Shown one piece after another: positions 49,368-60,612 of a stretch of DNA of 64,000 nucleotides; position 1 is the stretch's first letter; each line of letters begins with the position of its first letter. The notes below the pieces were generated by a model. The model was not told the DNA's origin, did no database searches, and saw only the letters and a program-made list of their open reading frames with translations. A program made the position numbers and the translations under genes. The DNA is from Entonaema liquescens (Eukaryota > Ascomycota > Sordariomycetes > Xylariales > Xylariaceae), in NCBI GenBank assembly GCA_902805475.1, contig CADCSX010000002.1:310001-374000 (forward strand). Reading direction: 5' to 3'.

Positions 49368-49403
<36 letters not shown>

Positions 49404-49500
49404 TACTATAATTAATTTAAACATATTACACATTAAATTTCTTACTATTATTTTAACATTAATACTTTTAAACAACATTATTATTATAATTATAATATAA
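44600..49500 (-). mobile_element. RIP-degraded Tad-like LINE (non-LTR retrotransposon)
   Basis: Minus-strand translation across stops gives LINE signatures in the right order. A Gag-like zinc knuckle near 48481-48435 reads CYKCYGFNYIMKYC, which is CX2CX4HX4C with His turned to Tyr; a second CNKC follows. RT motif A near 46182-46147 reads FDIVKVFNYVILEKLL. RT motif C near 45930-45870 reads GFADDTNLI and is followed by NCKKLE and a stretch resembling KRYG..F.P.KSELI. These resemble fungal Tad/I-type elements. Boundaries are approximate; a plus-strand T run near 44650 may be the poly-A tail. No frame is intact. Confidence 0.7.
45870..46182 (-). pseudogene. Reverse transcriptase core of the LINE
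   Basis: Motif A (FDIVK.F.YV.LEKLL) and motif C (GFADDTNLI) are about 250 bp apart, as in LINE reverse transcriptases. The catalytic ADD is still readable, but stops interrupt the frame between and after the motifs. Confidence 0.7.
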
Positions 49501-50187
49501 GGTTATTACAACTTTTTAATTATTATAATTATTTATTTTTAATAAATTATTATTAATTTCTTACAATATTACATTATAAAAAATCAAAAATCCTTTTCGT
49601 TTAATATATAATAATTAATAAAGAAAATATATTAAATTTTTTCCAATAATTTAATTTAAAATAACAATAATTAAAATAATTACATTTATTAAATTAAAAT
49701 AAATAATAATAATAAATTATTATTTTATAAAAATAAATTTATTAAAAAAAATTATAAAAATAATTATAATATTTTTAATATTAAATTATAAAATAATTAA
49801 AATATTATAATATTTTTTAATTATAGTTATATATTATATTATATTTTAAAATTATTTATAAAAATATTAATAATATATAAAATACGAAAATTATTTAATA
49901 TAATTAAAATAAAAAAATTAAATTTATAAATAATATAAAAAATAATAATTTATATAAAATTTAAAATTAAAAACAATTATAATATAATATTTACTATTTT
50001 AATAAAAATAGTTTTAAATTATATATTTTTAAAAAAACTTACTTTTAAAAAAAAAATATTTTATAAATAAAAAATCACTTATAAAAATTACGTATATAAT
50101 AAAATATTACGTTTACAAAAATTCGAAAAAAAGTTTTTTATATAATTTTTTAAATAAAAAAACTTATATTAAATAACCGAAATAATA

Positions 50188-50371
50188 TATTAAATAAATA
50201 AAAGTAAAATGTTATATATAACATAAACAAATTAATAAAATAATAATAATTTTTAATGTTATAATGATAATTATATTAATTATGTTTATATAAATTATTT
50301 AATTAACGTTTTATATAAATGGTTATTACGTGATGTATCATGTGGTTAACCACGTGATTATTAATTTAATA
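50188..50371 (+). repeat. Left LTR of the small element, RIP-mutated
   Basis: This copy matches 51589-51772 with mostly G-to-A and C-to-T differences. It retains the palindromic block GTGGTTAACCACGTG near its end. Confidence 0.65.
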
Positions 50372-50724
50372 TTAATAACTTTTTTTTTTTTTTTCTTATT
50401 TTAATATAATATAATTATAATATGTTTATAATTTTAATTATAATTTTAAAACTTTTAAATTTTCCAAATTTAACATATTCCGATTTATTAATAATTTTAA
50501 CGTTTTTTAATTTATTAAATTATAATTATAATTAATTCGTTTATTAAATTTAAACGGTTAAATAAAATTTATTAAATAAAAGTTATTAAAAATCTTAAAT
50601 AAAATTATTAAATTAAATTATTAAAAATTTTAAATAAAGTTTTTAATAAAATATATTAATTAATCGTAAAAATTATAAATAAGTATTTTAATAGTAAATT
50701 TATATTATAATTAATTATAATATT

Positions 50725-51116
50725 AATTTAATTAATAAACGTATATTTTTAACGATTTTTTAATTAAATAACTTTAATATTATATAATTATTTAATTTTA
50801 AAAATCACATTAATTAATAATTTTAATATTATATAATTATTAATTAACGTTTATTAATTTATTATATATAAAATAAAATTTTAAATATAATAAAATTCAA
50901 TTATAATCGTTAAATAATAAATTTATTTCGTAATTAATTAATATCATTAATTTAATTATTATAAACATACGTTTTTAACGATTTTTTAATTAATAACTTT
51001 AATAATATATAATTATTAATTTCGAAAATCACATTAATTAATAACTTTAATAATATATAATTACCAATTAACGTTTATTAATTTTTTATATATAAAAACA
51101 AAACTTTAAATATAAT
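50725..51116. repeat. Two ~166-bp direct repeat units (226-bp spacing)
   Basis: Units at 50725-50890 and 50951-51116 share AACGATTTTTTAATTAA, ATCACATTAATTAATAA and TTAACGTTTATTAATTT in the same order. Confidence 0.65.
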
Positions 51117-51201
51117 AAATATACATAAATATTATTAATATATAATAAAATATAAATTTTTAATTTATTAAAAAACTTTAAAATTTTTAAAATAATATAA
51201 G

Positions 51202-51530
51202 TTTTTTTCATAATTATTTATTAATAAAATATAATATATTTTAAATATTTCGTTAATAATAAATGGTATTTTTCGTAATTATTTACAAGTAAATAAAATT
51301 TAATATAAATTTAATAAATAAATATTATTAAACTTTTTTTCATAATTATTTATATATAAATAAAATTCAGTATTACCGTTTTTTAATTAATAAAATAACG
51401 TAAACATTTTCCGTAATTATTCATAAATAAAATCCGGCGTAATTTATTTTATTTTATTAAAAAAAAATTAAATATTTTTCGTAATTATTTGCAATTAAAT
51501 TGCAAATGAAGTTCGGCATTAATTAATAAT
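51202..51530. repeat. Degenerate tandem repeat, ~68-bp period, five units
   Basis: The core TTTTTCGTAATTATTTA recurs near 51202, 51268, 51334, 51407 and 51475 (spacings 66, 66, 73, 68), each followed by an A-rich AAATAAAATTC-type tail. Confidence 0.65.
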
Positions 51531-51588
51531 TTTTCAACATTTTTACTTTTTTATAATTAATTAAGATATTTTGTTAATCATTAATTAA

Positions 51589-51772
51589 TGTTAAATGGAT
51601 AAAAGTAAAATGTTATATATAACGTAAGCGAATTAATAAAACGATAATAATTTTTAATGTTATAATGATAGTTATATTAATTACGTTTATATAAATTACT
51701 TAATTGACGTTTTGTGTGGGTGGTTACCACGTGACGTATCACGTGGTTAACCACGTGATTATCAATTTAACA
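51589..51772 (+). repeat. Right LTR of the small element, better preserved
   Basis: This copy starts TGTTAAATGGATAAAAG and ends ATCAATTTAACA. It contains three CACGTG hexamers in about 30 bases (51729-51756). Confidence 0.65.
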
Positions 51773-54744
51773 TAACAAAATTAATATTTAAAATTATTAC
51801 TATAATAATATTAAATTTTAAATAATATAAAAATATATTAATAATAAATTTTTAAATTAATATATATTTTTAAAAATATATTAAAAAATTTTTAAAATTA
51901 TTTAATAACATTAAATATTATATAAATATAAAAATATAAACTTTACATTATATAAATATAAACGATAATTTTTTAATAAAATTATTATTATAAAAATATA
52001 ATTCCCGTTAAAAATAAACGTTAAAAAAATTCGTTAAAATTTATAAAAATAAAATAATTTAAAAATTTATAAATTTTTAAACATTATTATTATTATTAAT
52101 ATTTAAAAAAATATTAAATTAAATAATTAAATTAAATAAAAATAATTTAAATATTATTTAACGTTTTTATTACAATTATAAAAAATTAAATAAATATATT
52201 AAAAAAAACATATATTTATTATTTAACGTATAAAATTAAATTTAACGCATAATAAACCACCGTTAATACGTATTTATTAATTTAAAAAACAAATTTTAAT
52301 ATATATCAATTTATTTATTACATCGTAAAAAAACAATATTTATAACATTTTTTAAAATATACAAATAAATAATTATATTTTTTAAATTAATAAATATATT
52401 AATTATTTTTTAAATATTTATTAATAAAATATTATATAAATTTTATAAATTTATTATAAATTTTTTTAACAATATTTATATTTAAATAAATATTTTAAAA
52501 TAACTTTATAAATAAATAATAATTATATTTTAAAAATTTATTAAATATAAAATAATTATTAATATCGAAAAAAATTAAATATTTATTAAATAAAAAATAT
52601 TTTTAAAATTTATTATTTTAAAATAAAATATTAAAACCGATTTAATAAAAATAATAATAATATAAAATACATTAATATTAAAAACGATTATTAATATTTG
52701 AGTTTTTATTAATATAATAAAATATTTTAAAAATTTAATAAAAAATTATTTAAAAATATTAAATTTTTTTATAATATTAATTAATTAATAAAAAAATATA
52801 TTAATAAAGTTTAATAAAATAATTAAAAAAATATAATTTAAAATATAAAAAATAATTATAATAATATTAATTATAACGAAATTTAATTAAAAATTATTTT
52901 TAATATTAAAAATAAATATAAATAAAAAATATATTAACGCTATTTTATTATAATTATATATATATAATAATTAATAAATTTTTTATTTAATAATTTATTT
53001 TTCGAAAAAATTAATTAATATTTAATAATGTTATTTAATATAAAAACGAAAATTATTAAAAATTATATTAATATTTTAATATTAAAAATATTAAATAAAA
53101 AAAAACGATATTATAATAATAACAAATTATAAATTTTTAAAAATTATTAATATAAAAATTAAATAATTCGTAAAAATTTTTCGATTTTTCGATATTATAA
53201 AATATTATAATATTAAAATTATTTATTATTTAAATAAAATTAATGTTTTAATTAATTATTTATTTAAATTATTTAAATTAAAAACGATTAAATTTAACTT
53301 TTTATTTATTAAAAAATTTTATAAACAAAATATTATATATTTATATAAATTAAATAAATTTAATTTATAAGTTATTTATAAATATTTTATATTTAAAAAA
53401 AAATTATTTAATTTAATTAATAAAAATTAAATATATAAAAATTTCGTTATATATAAAAGTTATTTATATAAAATAATTACGTATAAAAAAACATTTAAAA
53501 ACTTTTTATACGTAATAAAAACGAAAAACAAAATCGTTAATTTATAAATAATATTTAAATTTAATAATTTAATAATTAAATTACGAAAAATATACCATAA
53601 TTAAAATTATATTATAATAAAAATTATATTTAAAAAAACATTAAAATAATATTAATATTTTAAAATTATATTAATAATATAAAAAATAATAATTAAATAT
53701 CCCATATGTTAATTAATAAAAAAATTAAATTTAATATTATTTAATTTATAATTTATATATTTATTAACACCGTTAACGTAATAAATAATCGATTATATGT
53801 TCGTTAATAAATATAACGTTTTTATAATAATTAAATATATTATAAAATAAATTAAAATAATAATAATTATAATAATATTATTTATAAATTATATATTTTT
53901 ATTTAATAAAATAAACACCATTTTTAATTATTTAAAAAAATAAATTAATAATAACATTAAATTATTTATAAATTATAAAACAAAAAAATAAATAAAATTT
54001 AATAAATTTATTATTAAACCCATTACGTTATTTAAATTAAAAAATAATAATAAAATTAAAAAAATTAACGAAAATTTAAAAAAAATTATATTACGTAAAT
54101 ATTAAATAAACTTTATATATATAAAATTATTATAATTATTATAAAAAACGTTAATAATATATAATTACATTTTTAAATTTAAAAAATATAATAATTATTA
54201 TTTTATATTTAATACGTAATTATTTTAAAATTAATAACTTATTAAATATAATAAATATATTTATAAATTAATAAAAAAAAAAAAATATTATTTATAAAAT
54301 AATTAATTAAATAATATAAAATATTATTAATTTATAATTAATTTAATAATGTTAAAGTATTTAAAAATTAAATATACGTATATTTATAAAAAAAAAAAAA
54401 TTTAATTAAAACGTACGTGTTTAAAAATTAAATATTAAAAATAAAATAATATATTATAAAATATAAATTTTATTATAATAAATTTTAAGTTATAATAAGT
54501 TATTATTTAAGTAATATATATAAAATTCGAAACTTTAATAATATATAATTATAAAATAAATATAACGGTATTAATTTTTTTTTTATTTACGTTTATAATA
54601 ATTATTTAATATATAATATATGGTATATTAATAAAATTATATTAAAGTAAAATAAATAATGTTTATTAAAATGAATAGATTAAATATATAATTGTTAAAA
54701 AAATTAACGATAATTAAAAATAATTATTTTAAAAAAAAAAATAA

Positions 54745-54953
54745 TATAAATTTTATAATAATAACGTATTAATTATTATTAAATTTTAACGTTTTATAAT
54801 TAAAATTTAAATGGAAAATATTTTTATAATATCTTATAATTTTAATTTAATTAATAATTAATAATTATTATATATATTATAATTTATCGGATTTTAGTTA
54901 TTTTATAAATAATCGGCATCCCGGATTATCGTGTAAATTGATTAAGAAGCACA
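54745..54953 (+). repeat. Right LTR of the 14.1 kb element
   Basis: The inner part is RIP-converted; the outer ~70 bases (..ATCGGCATCCCGGATTATCG.. to AAGCACA) are unmutated, the mirror image of the left LTR. Confidence 0.8.
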
Positions 54954-55409
54954 TTCTTTGACCATCTCCAGCCACTATAACCCTTGAATGAGACTAGAAA
55001 TGTGGCTGTATTATGTGGCTAGTGAGTACCTAGGTATTTATCCCTATCACTTTGAGGTACGCGTAACTAATTGAAACTAGAAGTTAACATAGTTAATCAC
55101 CTCTTACAAGATATAGGTAAGATATCAACATAATGCTCTCAGTATTACGAAAGTCAATTATAGTTCATTTTTATGGATAAGATATGATCGTCGCCATCTT
55201 TTCTCATCTATCCCTACGGAGTTTAGTTCCCTAATGCCTGGGTACACCACATCCCAGTCCGTTTGTCTCTCTTAGGGAAAGACGTTATCGCGACCGCAAG
55301 CTCTGCATTGGTAGCGCCGGAAATGGCCGACTCCGTTGATTTGCTAGAGATTGTCGCATCGGCTCGTACTACATAACTTAGGGTAGGTAGGTGAGTATTT
55401 ACAATAGCC
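54954..55409. promoter_or_regulatory. Upstream region of the MFS gene
   Basis: 456 bp of normal composition between the repeat nest and the start codon. No gene is supported; a minus-strand frame at 55223-55411 has no domain. Confidence 0.35.
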
Positions 55410-57103
55410 ATGTTGTCGCATAGCGAGCAAGAACCGCTACTCCCACATGGTCAATCAGAGTCGAGTCGCAGTCAAAACCACATCAGTATGGCTGTAGCAG
55501 AAGATAACCCCGTGTCAAATGGCGCTGGTGATTCAGTTAGCAATATCGGACCCGATGAAGCGCGCCGTATCTTGCGGCGCATCGATTGGCGTATCATGCC
55601 GCTCCTCTTCCTCACCTACACCTTCAACTTCATGGATAAGACCATCTTGTCAAGTGCATCGGTGTTTGGTCTGAGGGAGGACACTCACCTTGAAGGCTCG
55701 AATTATTCCTGGGTATCTAGCATCTTCTACTTCGGATATTTCCTCTGGGCATATCCTACGACGTTGCTGGTCGCTCGCCTACCGATAGGGAAATACCTTG
55801 CCGCCAACACATTCGTATGGGGTGCGGTGGTCGCCTTAACTGCTGCATGCACCAACTATGGTGGCTTGATTACGGTGAGGTTCTTCCTCGGTATTGCGGA
55901 GGCGACTATTTCGCCGGCCTTGATGTTCATCACGTCTACGTGGTACACTCGAGACGAAATTCCTTTTAGAACCGGTATCTGGTTCGCAGGGAACTCCGTA
56001 GGCGGCATCGTCTCGTCGCTCCTTGCTTATGGGATTGGTCATATATCAGACAATATTCACCCATGGCGTTGGATGTTTATCATTCTAGGTGTTTCCACGT
56101 TCCTCCTGGGATTTGGGCTTCTCTTCCTATTGCCCGATACTATATCCGGAGCCAAGTTCTTAACTCCGGAAGAACGGCAATGGGCAGGCGACCGGGTGGT
56201 AATCGCTGGTACAGGTCGCACAGAAAACGCGATCTGGAAGTGGGAGCAGATGAAGGAGTGTCTACAAGATCCCAAGACGTGGCTGATATGGTCGGTTGCA
56301 CTACTCTGTCAGATTCCTAATGGTGGTACCCAGAACTTCGCAAACTTGGTTATTAAATCGTTCGGTTTTTCGTCACTTGAGTCAACACTTATTAACATCC
56401 CCTACTCCATCATTTCTGTGGCATCCATCTCCGGGACTGGGTGGGTAGCTGGACGCTTCCGGTCAATGAATTGTATTCTTGTCGGCCTTGTCGTAGTCCC
56501 CCCAGTAGTCGGATCTGCGCTGATCGGGAGTCGAAGCTCGATTCCCCATGGGGCCTTGCTGTTTGGATATTTCCTTCTATCCACTGGACCGTCGGCACTG
56601 CCTCTGCTTTTGTCTCTTGTACAGTCCAATTATCGAGGTGTCACTAAGAAAATGACCATGACGGCATTGCTATTTATTGCTTACTGCACTGGGAAGTACG
56701 TAATATCACTCCATATATTGTTCCCATCGTTCTGTTTCATCTTTATTGGATCATATTGAGATCATTTACTGACCTATTTAGTATCGTCGGTCCTCAATTA
56801 TTCATATCAGATGAAGAGCCCACGTACGACACAGCGTTCCGTGCAATTATGATCTGTTATGCTTTAGTAATATGTCTCATCGCAATCCTCAGGATATATT
56901 TGCGGTTAGTCAACAAACGGAGACAGCAGGAAGAAGGAATTCAAGGGAGCGCCGGAGCTTCTGGTGCTGTTGGCGGGGGCAAAGTGGTTGACATTGCCGA
57001 TGCAAGTAATGTGCTTGAAGCAGTTCATGAGGTACAATTGAGACCGGAAGATTACGAAGATACAACGGACTGGAACAGTTTCGGGTTCCGCTACAGGCTC
57101 TAG
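55410..57103 (+). CDS. MFS transporter, anion:cation symporter (Dal5-like) family
   Basis: Two exons (55410-56695 and 56782-57103) around an 86-nt intron (donor GTACGT, branch CTGAC, acceptor TTTAG), giving 535 residues. The N-terminus is hydrophilic (~65 residues), then RRIDWRIMPLLFLTYTFNFM and DKTILSSAS follow, the usual opening of the fungal allantoate/nicotinate permease group. Around twelve membrane segments are visible; RFFLGIAEATISPALMFITS and WYTRDE form the conserved helix 4-5 loop, and PLLLSLVQSNYRGVTKK lies near helix 10. The C-terminal tail is acidic (RPEDYEDTTDWNSFGFRY), which is typical of the family. Substrates of relatives are small organic anions and vitamins; the substrate here cannot be inferred. 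The APH-like gene follows on the same strand. Confidence 0.93.
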
Positions 57104-57437
57104 AGTCAATTTCAAGGCCCATACGTCTATCAGAAGCTTGCTCGGAGTCTGGAGTTTCCTCGCCTTGCAATCTATAATCTATCAGGCAACCCCGACTAAC
57201 ACCTGACTACTCGACTTCCAATAATCATGATCGTTAGTTCCTGGCCCTTTCGTATTAAAGTTCCAACAGATAAAATGGTTTCGATCTAATGAAAAGATAC
57301 CTTGGGTACTTCCCTAAACTAGATGGTTGATATTTTCTCCCCTCCCCCCGGCATTCTAGCAACGAACCGATTATAAGAACCTTAGTCATTTCGCATTCCA
57401 GTATTATCATCTCCAACTAGAGATCTTTACCGTCAAA
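57104..57437. other. Intergenic between MFS and APH-like genes
   Basis: 334 bp with no gene. A C-rich tract (CTCCCCTCCCCCCGG, about 57338-57352) and a pyrimidine-rich stretch lie shortly before the next start. Confidence 0.4.
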
Positions 57438-58829
57438 ATGGGTAGATGCGTAATTGGATCGCTCGAGGAGACGGTTAAGCGGGCTAAATCCGAGTTCCGT
57501 GGATCATGTGCGAAAGCACCAAACGAGGAGAACATCAAGTTGCTACTTGGCGAAGAGTGGTGTATGAACGACATCAATATCACACTCTTATCAAATGATT
57601 CCTATGGCTACAATTACCTAATTACAAAGTCCAAAGCAAATAAGCTTACCCAAACTATCATACGCGTAATGCTACCTGTCGACCCCTATTTCAAGACTCA
57701 GACCGAGGTATCTACCATTGAATGGGTTCGACGATATACGTCGTTACCAGTCCCTAAGGTCTTGATATTCGATCCAACTGGTACTACTCAGATTGGACTC
57801 GAGTGGATCGTCCTAGAACGCTTCCAAGGTCAGGTGCTTCCTATGGCGACCGAAGCAGGCGAAGTTAAATGGGATATGGTCAGCAATGAAAAGAAGCGAT
57901 CATTGATACGACAATTTGTGGCATTTTATTCCGCGACATTCGACCATCAATTGTCCGCAATCGGTAATCTATATATGGGCAATGCGACCGGAAACCTGGA
58001 GGAAGATGATAAGGTTGGTGTCATTGTCTCCCCAGAGTTCTACATGGAAAACCAGAACTATGACCTCGGCCGTGGACCGTTCAGAAACAGTGCCGAGTGG
58101 CTCAAAATACGCTTAAATATGAAGCAGAAGGATTGCCTCGCCATCCCGAGCGCAAACGTCGTGCTCAGAGCTAAAAATATAATCAAGCGCCTGAAAAGAT
58201 TGACAGAAATCCTTTTCGATTCAACCCTCTTCGAGCCCACTGTTCTCACAAACTGCGAGATAAGTTCGAACAATATCATAATGAATCATAATAGGCTAGT
58301 CGGGGTAGTGGGCTGGGAGCATACGTCCGCCCTTCCATTATGGAAAGGGTGTGAACTTCCTAAATTCCTCCAAGGAATAGCACGCATGAGAGAACCAGAT
58401 GAGAGAGATTATCTAAACGAAGAAGGCCAATGGTTACCTGGGGCCAGAGATGATTTCGTCAAGCATATGCTCCAATGGGAGCGGACATTGCTTCAGAAAA
58501 TATTCCTTGACGAGATGTCCCGTAAGTGTCCCCAATGGATGGCTGTTTATAACTCTCCAATTACTCGTCTAAAGAAGGACTACGACATTGCCATCAGCTC
58601 CTGCGATGACGTAGCTGCTCAACCTGCAATTGAGAAGTGGCTCCACACTGTAGAATCGGGCTTGGAAAATATCCGCCTCCAGGACCCAGGAAAGACTCGT
58701 GTGGACATCTCAAGCCTCGGCTTTACAATTCGCAGCCTGCAGGACCGTATCTATGATAATATAAACTTATCAGACACGGCAAGACACCCCTCCACGGGGC
58801 CAGAATTACATATATGGAATCTCTCTTAA
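57438..58829 (+). CDS. APH-family (phosphotransferase fold) protein with degenerate catalytic site
   Basis: A single exon encodes 463 residues; the ATG is in good context (GTCAAAATGGG). The fold is recognisable from MLPVDPYFKTQTEVSTIEWV, the SLPVPKVLIFD strand and GLEWIVLERFQGQVLP, all standard in fungal aminoglycoside-phosphotransferase-like proteins. The catalytic loop, normally H-x-D-x5-N-I, reads NCEISSNNI, so His and Asp are replaced by Asn and Glu. The metal-binding Asp of the usual I-x-D-W-E motif is Gly (GVVGWEHTSALPLW). The protein may therefore lack kinase activity and act as a binding or scaffold protein; alternatively Glu may serve in catalysis. The frame is intact over its full length, so the changes are not random decay. 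Its C-terminal ~100 residues have no recognised domain. Confidence 0.85.
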   Translation: MGRCVIGSLEETVKRAKSEFRGSCAKAPNEENIKLLLGEEWCMNDINITLLSNDSYGYNYLITKSKANKLTQTIIRVMLPVDPYFKTQTEVSTIEWVRRYTSLPVPKVLIFDPTGTTQIGLEWIVLERFQGQVLPMATEAGEVKWDMVSNEKKRSLIRQFVAFYSATFDHQLSAIGNLYMGNATGNLEEDDKVGVIVSPEFYMENQNYDLGRGPFRNSAEWLKIRLNMKQKDCLAIPSANVVLRAKNIIKRLKRLTEILFDSTLFEPTVLTNCEISSNNIIMNHNRLVGVVGWEHTSALPLWKGCELPKFLQGIARMREPDERDYLNEEGQWLPGARDDFVKHMLQWERTLLQKIFLDEMSRKCPQWMAVYNSPITRLKKDYDIAISSCDDVAAQPAIEKWLHTVESGLENIRLQDPGKTRVDISSLGFTIRSLQDRIYDNINLSDTARHPSTGPELHIWNLS

Positions 58830-60612
58830 TGAGGAAGGAGATTTGTCACGGACTAGGCCTCTCGTTACCATCATATTAATGAACATGTTCACAGAATTCT
58901 CAGAGGCTGGCCCGCGAGAGGTTTACTCTATGTTGTTGCCACTCACGAATTATCACGCCAATCACGAATCACGATCAGAGTTACGGTGAAGAGAGCCCCA
59001 AGAGGAGATTAGTTCTTATTACTCGCGGTATTATTGCTCAGAAGGGTCGAGTTACATGCTTTCCTTGGGATGATCCAGGGCTAAGGTTCAAGAGGGTAGC
59101 CAATCAAGCAACCATAGTTAATACTAAGGCCAACCACCACGTACCAAAAGAGCTTGCTTTCCTGGGTCTCGGATCTAGCAATCTATAAAGGAGCACGGCA
59201 ACGACCCGGATGCTGCATGTCTGCAATATCGAATAGCAATGCTGGTAATTGTTATCACTCTAGACTCCCTAATATGAAGTCTAGACTTGAACTCACCCAC
59301 GTCGTCTGACCTTGCCATAGTAGTTGAATTCCAAAAATAGGTTATTCAAATTGTATCACGATGGATTCCAAGGCATGGAACGCATCGAAAGCTCCGCAAA
59401 CCTTCTCTCTTTTTTCGGATACTGTGATTACATTCCCGGAGCTTCTCTTCGCGATGCTACCACGTAAGCAGCGAAGGCTCCGAACGACGTCGTCGTTGCG
59501 AAGCTTGGCGGCGCGGACTGGACTTAGTCACCCATGAGAAATGTCACGATATGTCGTGTGTGTAACGGGGCGATTTGAAATATGACGCATCTGCTTGGTC
59601 TATTCGCCAGCCACCGAACCCTCCTACGATGTGCGTGGAACCGATGCATCGTCGGCCTGCAGGCACGAGGTTATCCCTACAACATGGATTTTCTGGGCTA
59701 CCCCCCGTAACCCCCGTAGCCCCCGTAGCCGAACCCTTGGTGTTCTTTTAGGGACGATGCTATTCGCTCTGCTATAATTAACAGGGGAGCAAATGCGGGT
59801 AGAAAAGGGAAAAGGCACAGTTTTTTTGTTGCTTTGCTCCTATTTGCATTTACCCCGGCTTTGATAAACCCCCTTAAACACCCCCAGTCGTTCCCTAGCC
59901 AGCCAATATACGGCTAAATAGATGGCTCGCTCTCAACGTCACCTTTCTACTACCCCAACCGTCATTTCCTCGGTCCTTGCTACTCCAATTGATACCTATT
60001 ACGGCCTTCCGTTTTCCGAACAAAGTGGTTTTTTGTCTTTTCGCGGGACGGAGGCTATTTTGTCAGCGGGTTCGTAAGGTGGTGGCCAAGACTCTGGACG
60101 CTACCACTGTAGAATGCTTCAATACGCAATTCGCAATTCGACGATGATCTTTTAGTTTACACGGCTCAAAGTGTTTCGTCCCCCTTTTCCCCTTATCACT
60201 TCGCCTTGCTGGCTTAGTACCTGCTGCGGGCCCCGGCCCGCACTCCTTGTTATATCACCGCGCATCATTCTTACGATCTCCGGGGGGGCTTGAAAACCCG
60301 CTCACCTTATAATGGGACGTTCAATGGGTATTTAATTGCTAGGTGCCTGGAATATCTTCCTCTGCGCATGTGAACTCGTTCCTATCTTTATTGCCACCAA
60401 TAGTTTCCCGAGGTCAGGAGAACTGCTTGATAGCCACGTGTAATCTGTAAGCCTCCTATAGAACTATATATATCAGGATATAAATCCATATCTAACACAT
60501 GACTTAGTACTCTCAAGAAACATTCAAGATCACGGTAGTCAAGTATTCGTCGAGGCTTATTTACTAGGCGTCAGTAGCTAGACCCTTGAAAGCTTCAGGC
60601 CAGGAATTCAAG
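58830..60612. other. Long intergenic region, no supported gene
   Basis: 1.8 kb without a convincing gene; frames such as 59595-59777 lack domains. It contains a C-rich tandem tract (59701-59735) and a TATA-like stretch (ACTATATATATCAGGATATA, about 60464-60483) roughly 130 bases before the AA8 start. Confidence 0.45.
59701..59735 (-). repeat. G-rich tandem tract, potential G-quadruplex
   Basis: On the minus strand four runs of three to six G are separated by loops of four to nine bases (GGGGGCTACGGGGGTTACGG is the core). Confidence 0.5.

Larger units (their letters stand above)
50188..51772. mobile_element. Small LTR-bounded, apparently non-coding element (TRIM-like)
   Basis: Two 184-bp direct repeats (50188-50371 and 51589-51772) each run from TGTTA to TAACA, allowing for RIP changes in the left copy. 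The 1.2 kb between them has no coding trace and instead holds tandem repeats. The flanking pentamers TAATA (left) and TAACA (right) could be one target duplication altered by a C-to-T change. It could alternatively be a fragment of a larger retroelement reduced by deletion. Confidence 0.6.
40863..54953. mobile_element. 14.1 kb nest of RIP-degraded elements bounded by ~208-bp LTRs
   Basis: Direct repeats at 40863-41070 and 54745-54953 begin TGTGGATCC and end AAGCACA in their unmutated parts. The two copies differ almost wholly by C/T and G/A changes plus one single-base gap. Between them the DNA is 80-90% A+T without intact genes. Inside lie a Tad-like LINE (about 44.6-49.5 kb) and a small LTR-bounded element (50188-51772). 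The remaining internal sequence (41.1-44.6 and 51.8-54.7 kb) is too decayed for me to assign to Gypsy or Copia. No convincing target duplication was found (ACTCT against TTCTT). Confidence 0.75.

Noticed and set aside
49377..49403. (ATT)n run and similar AT microsatellites in the RIP blocks
   Set aside because: Expected by chance and slippage in DNA of this composition; no function inferred.
40858..54958. Target duplication of the 14.1 kb LTR element (ACTCT against TTCTT)
   Set aside because: The pentamers do not match even allowing for RIP; no duplication is claimed.
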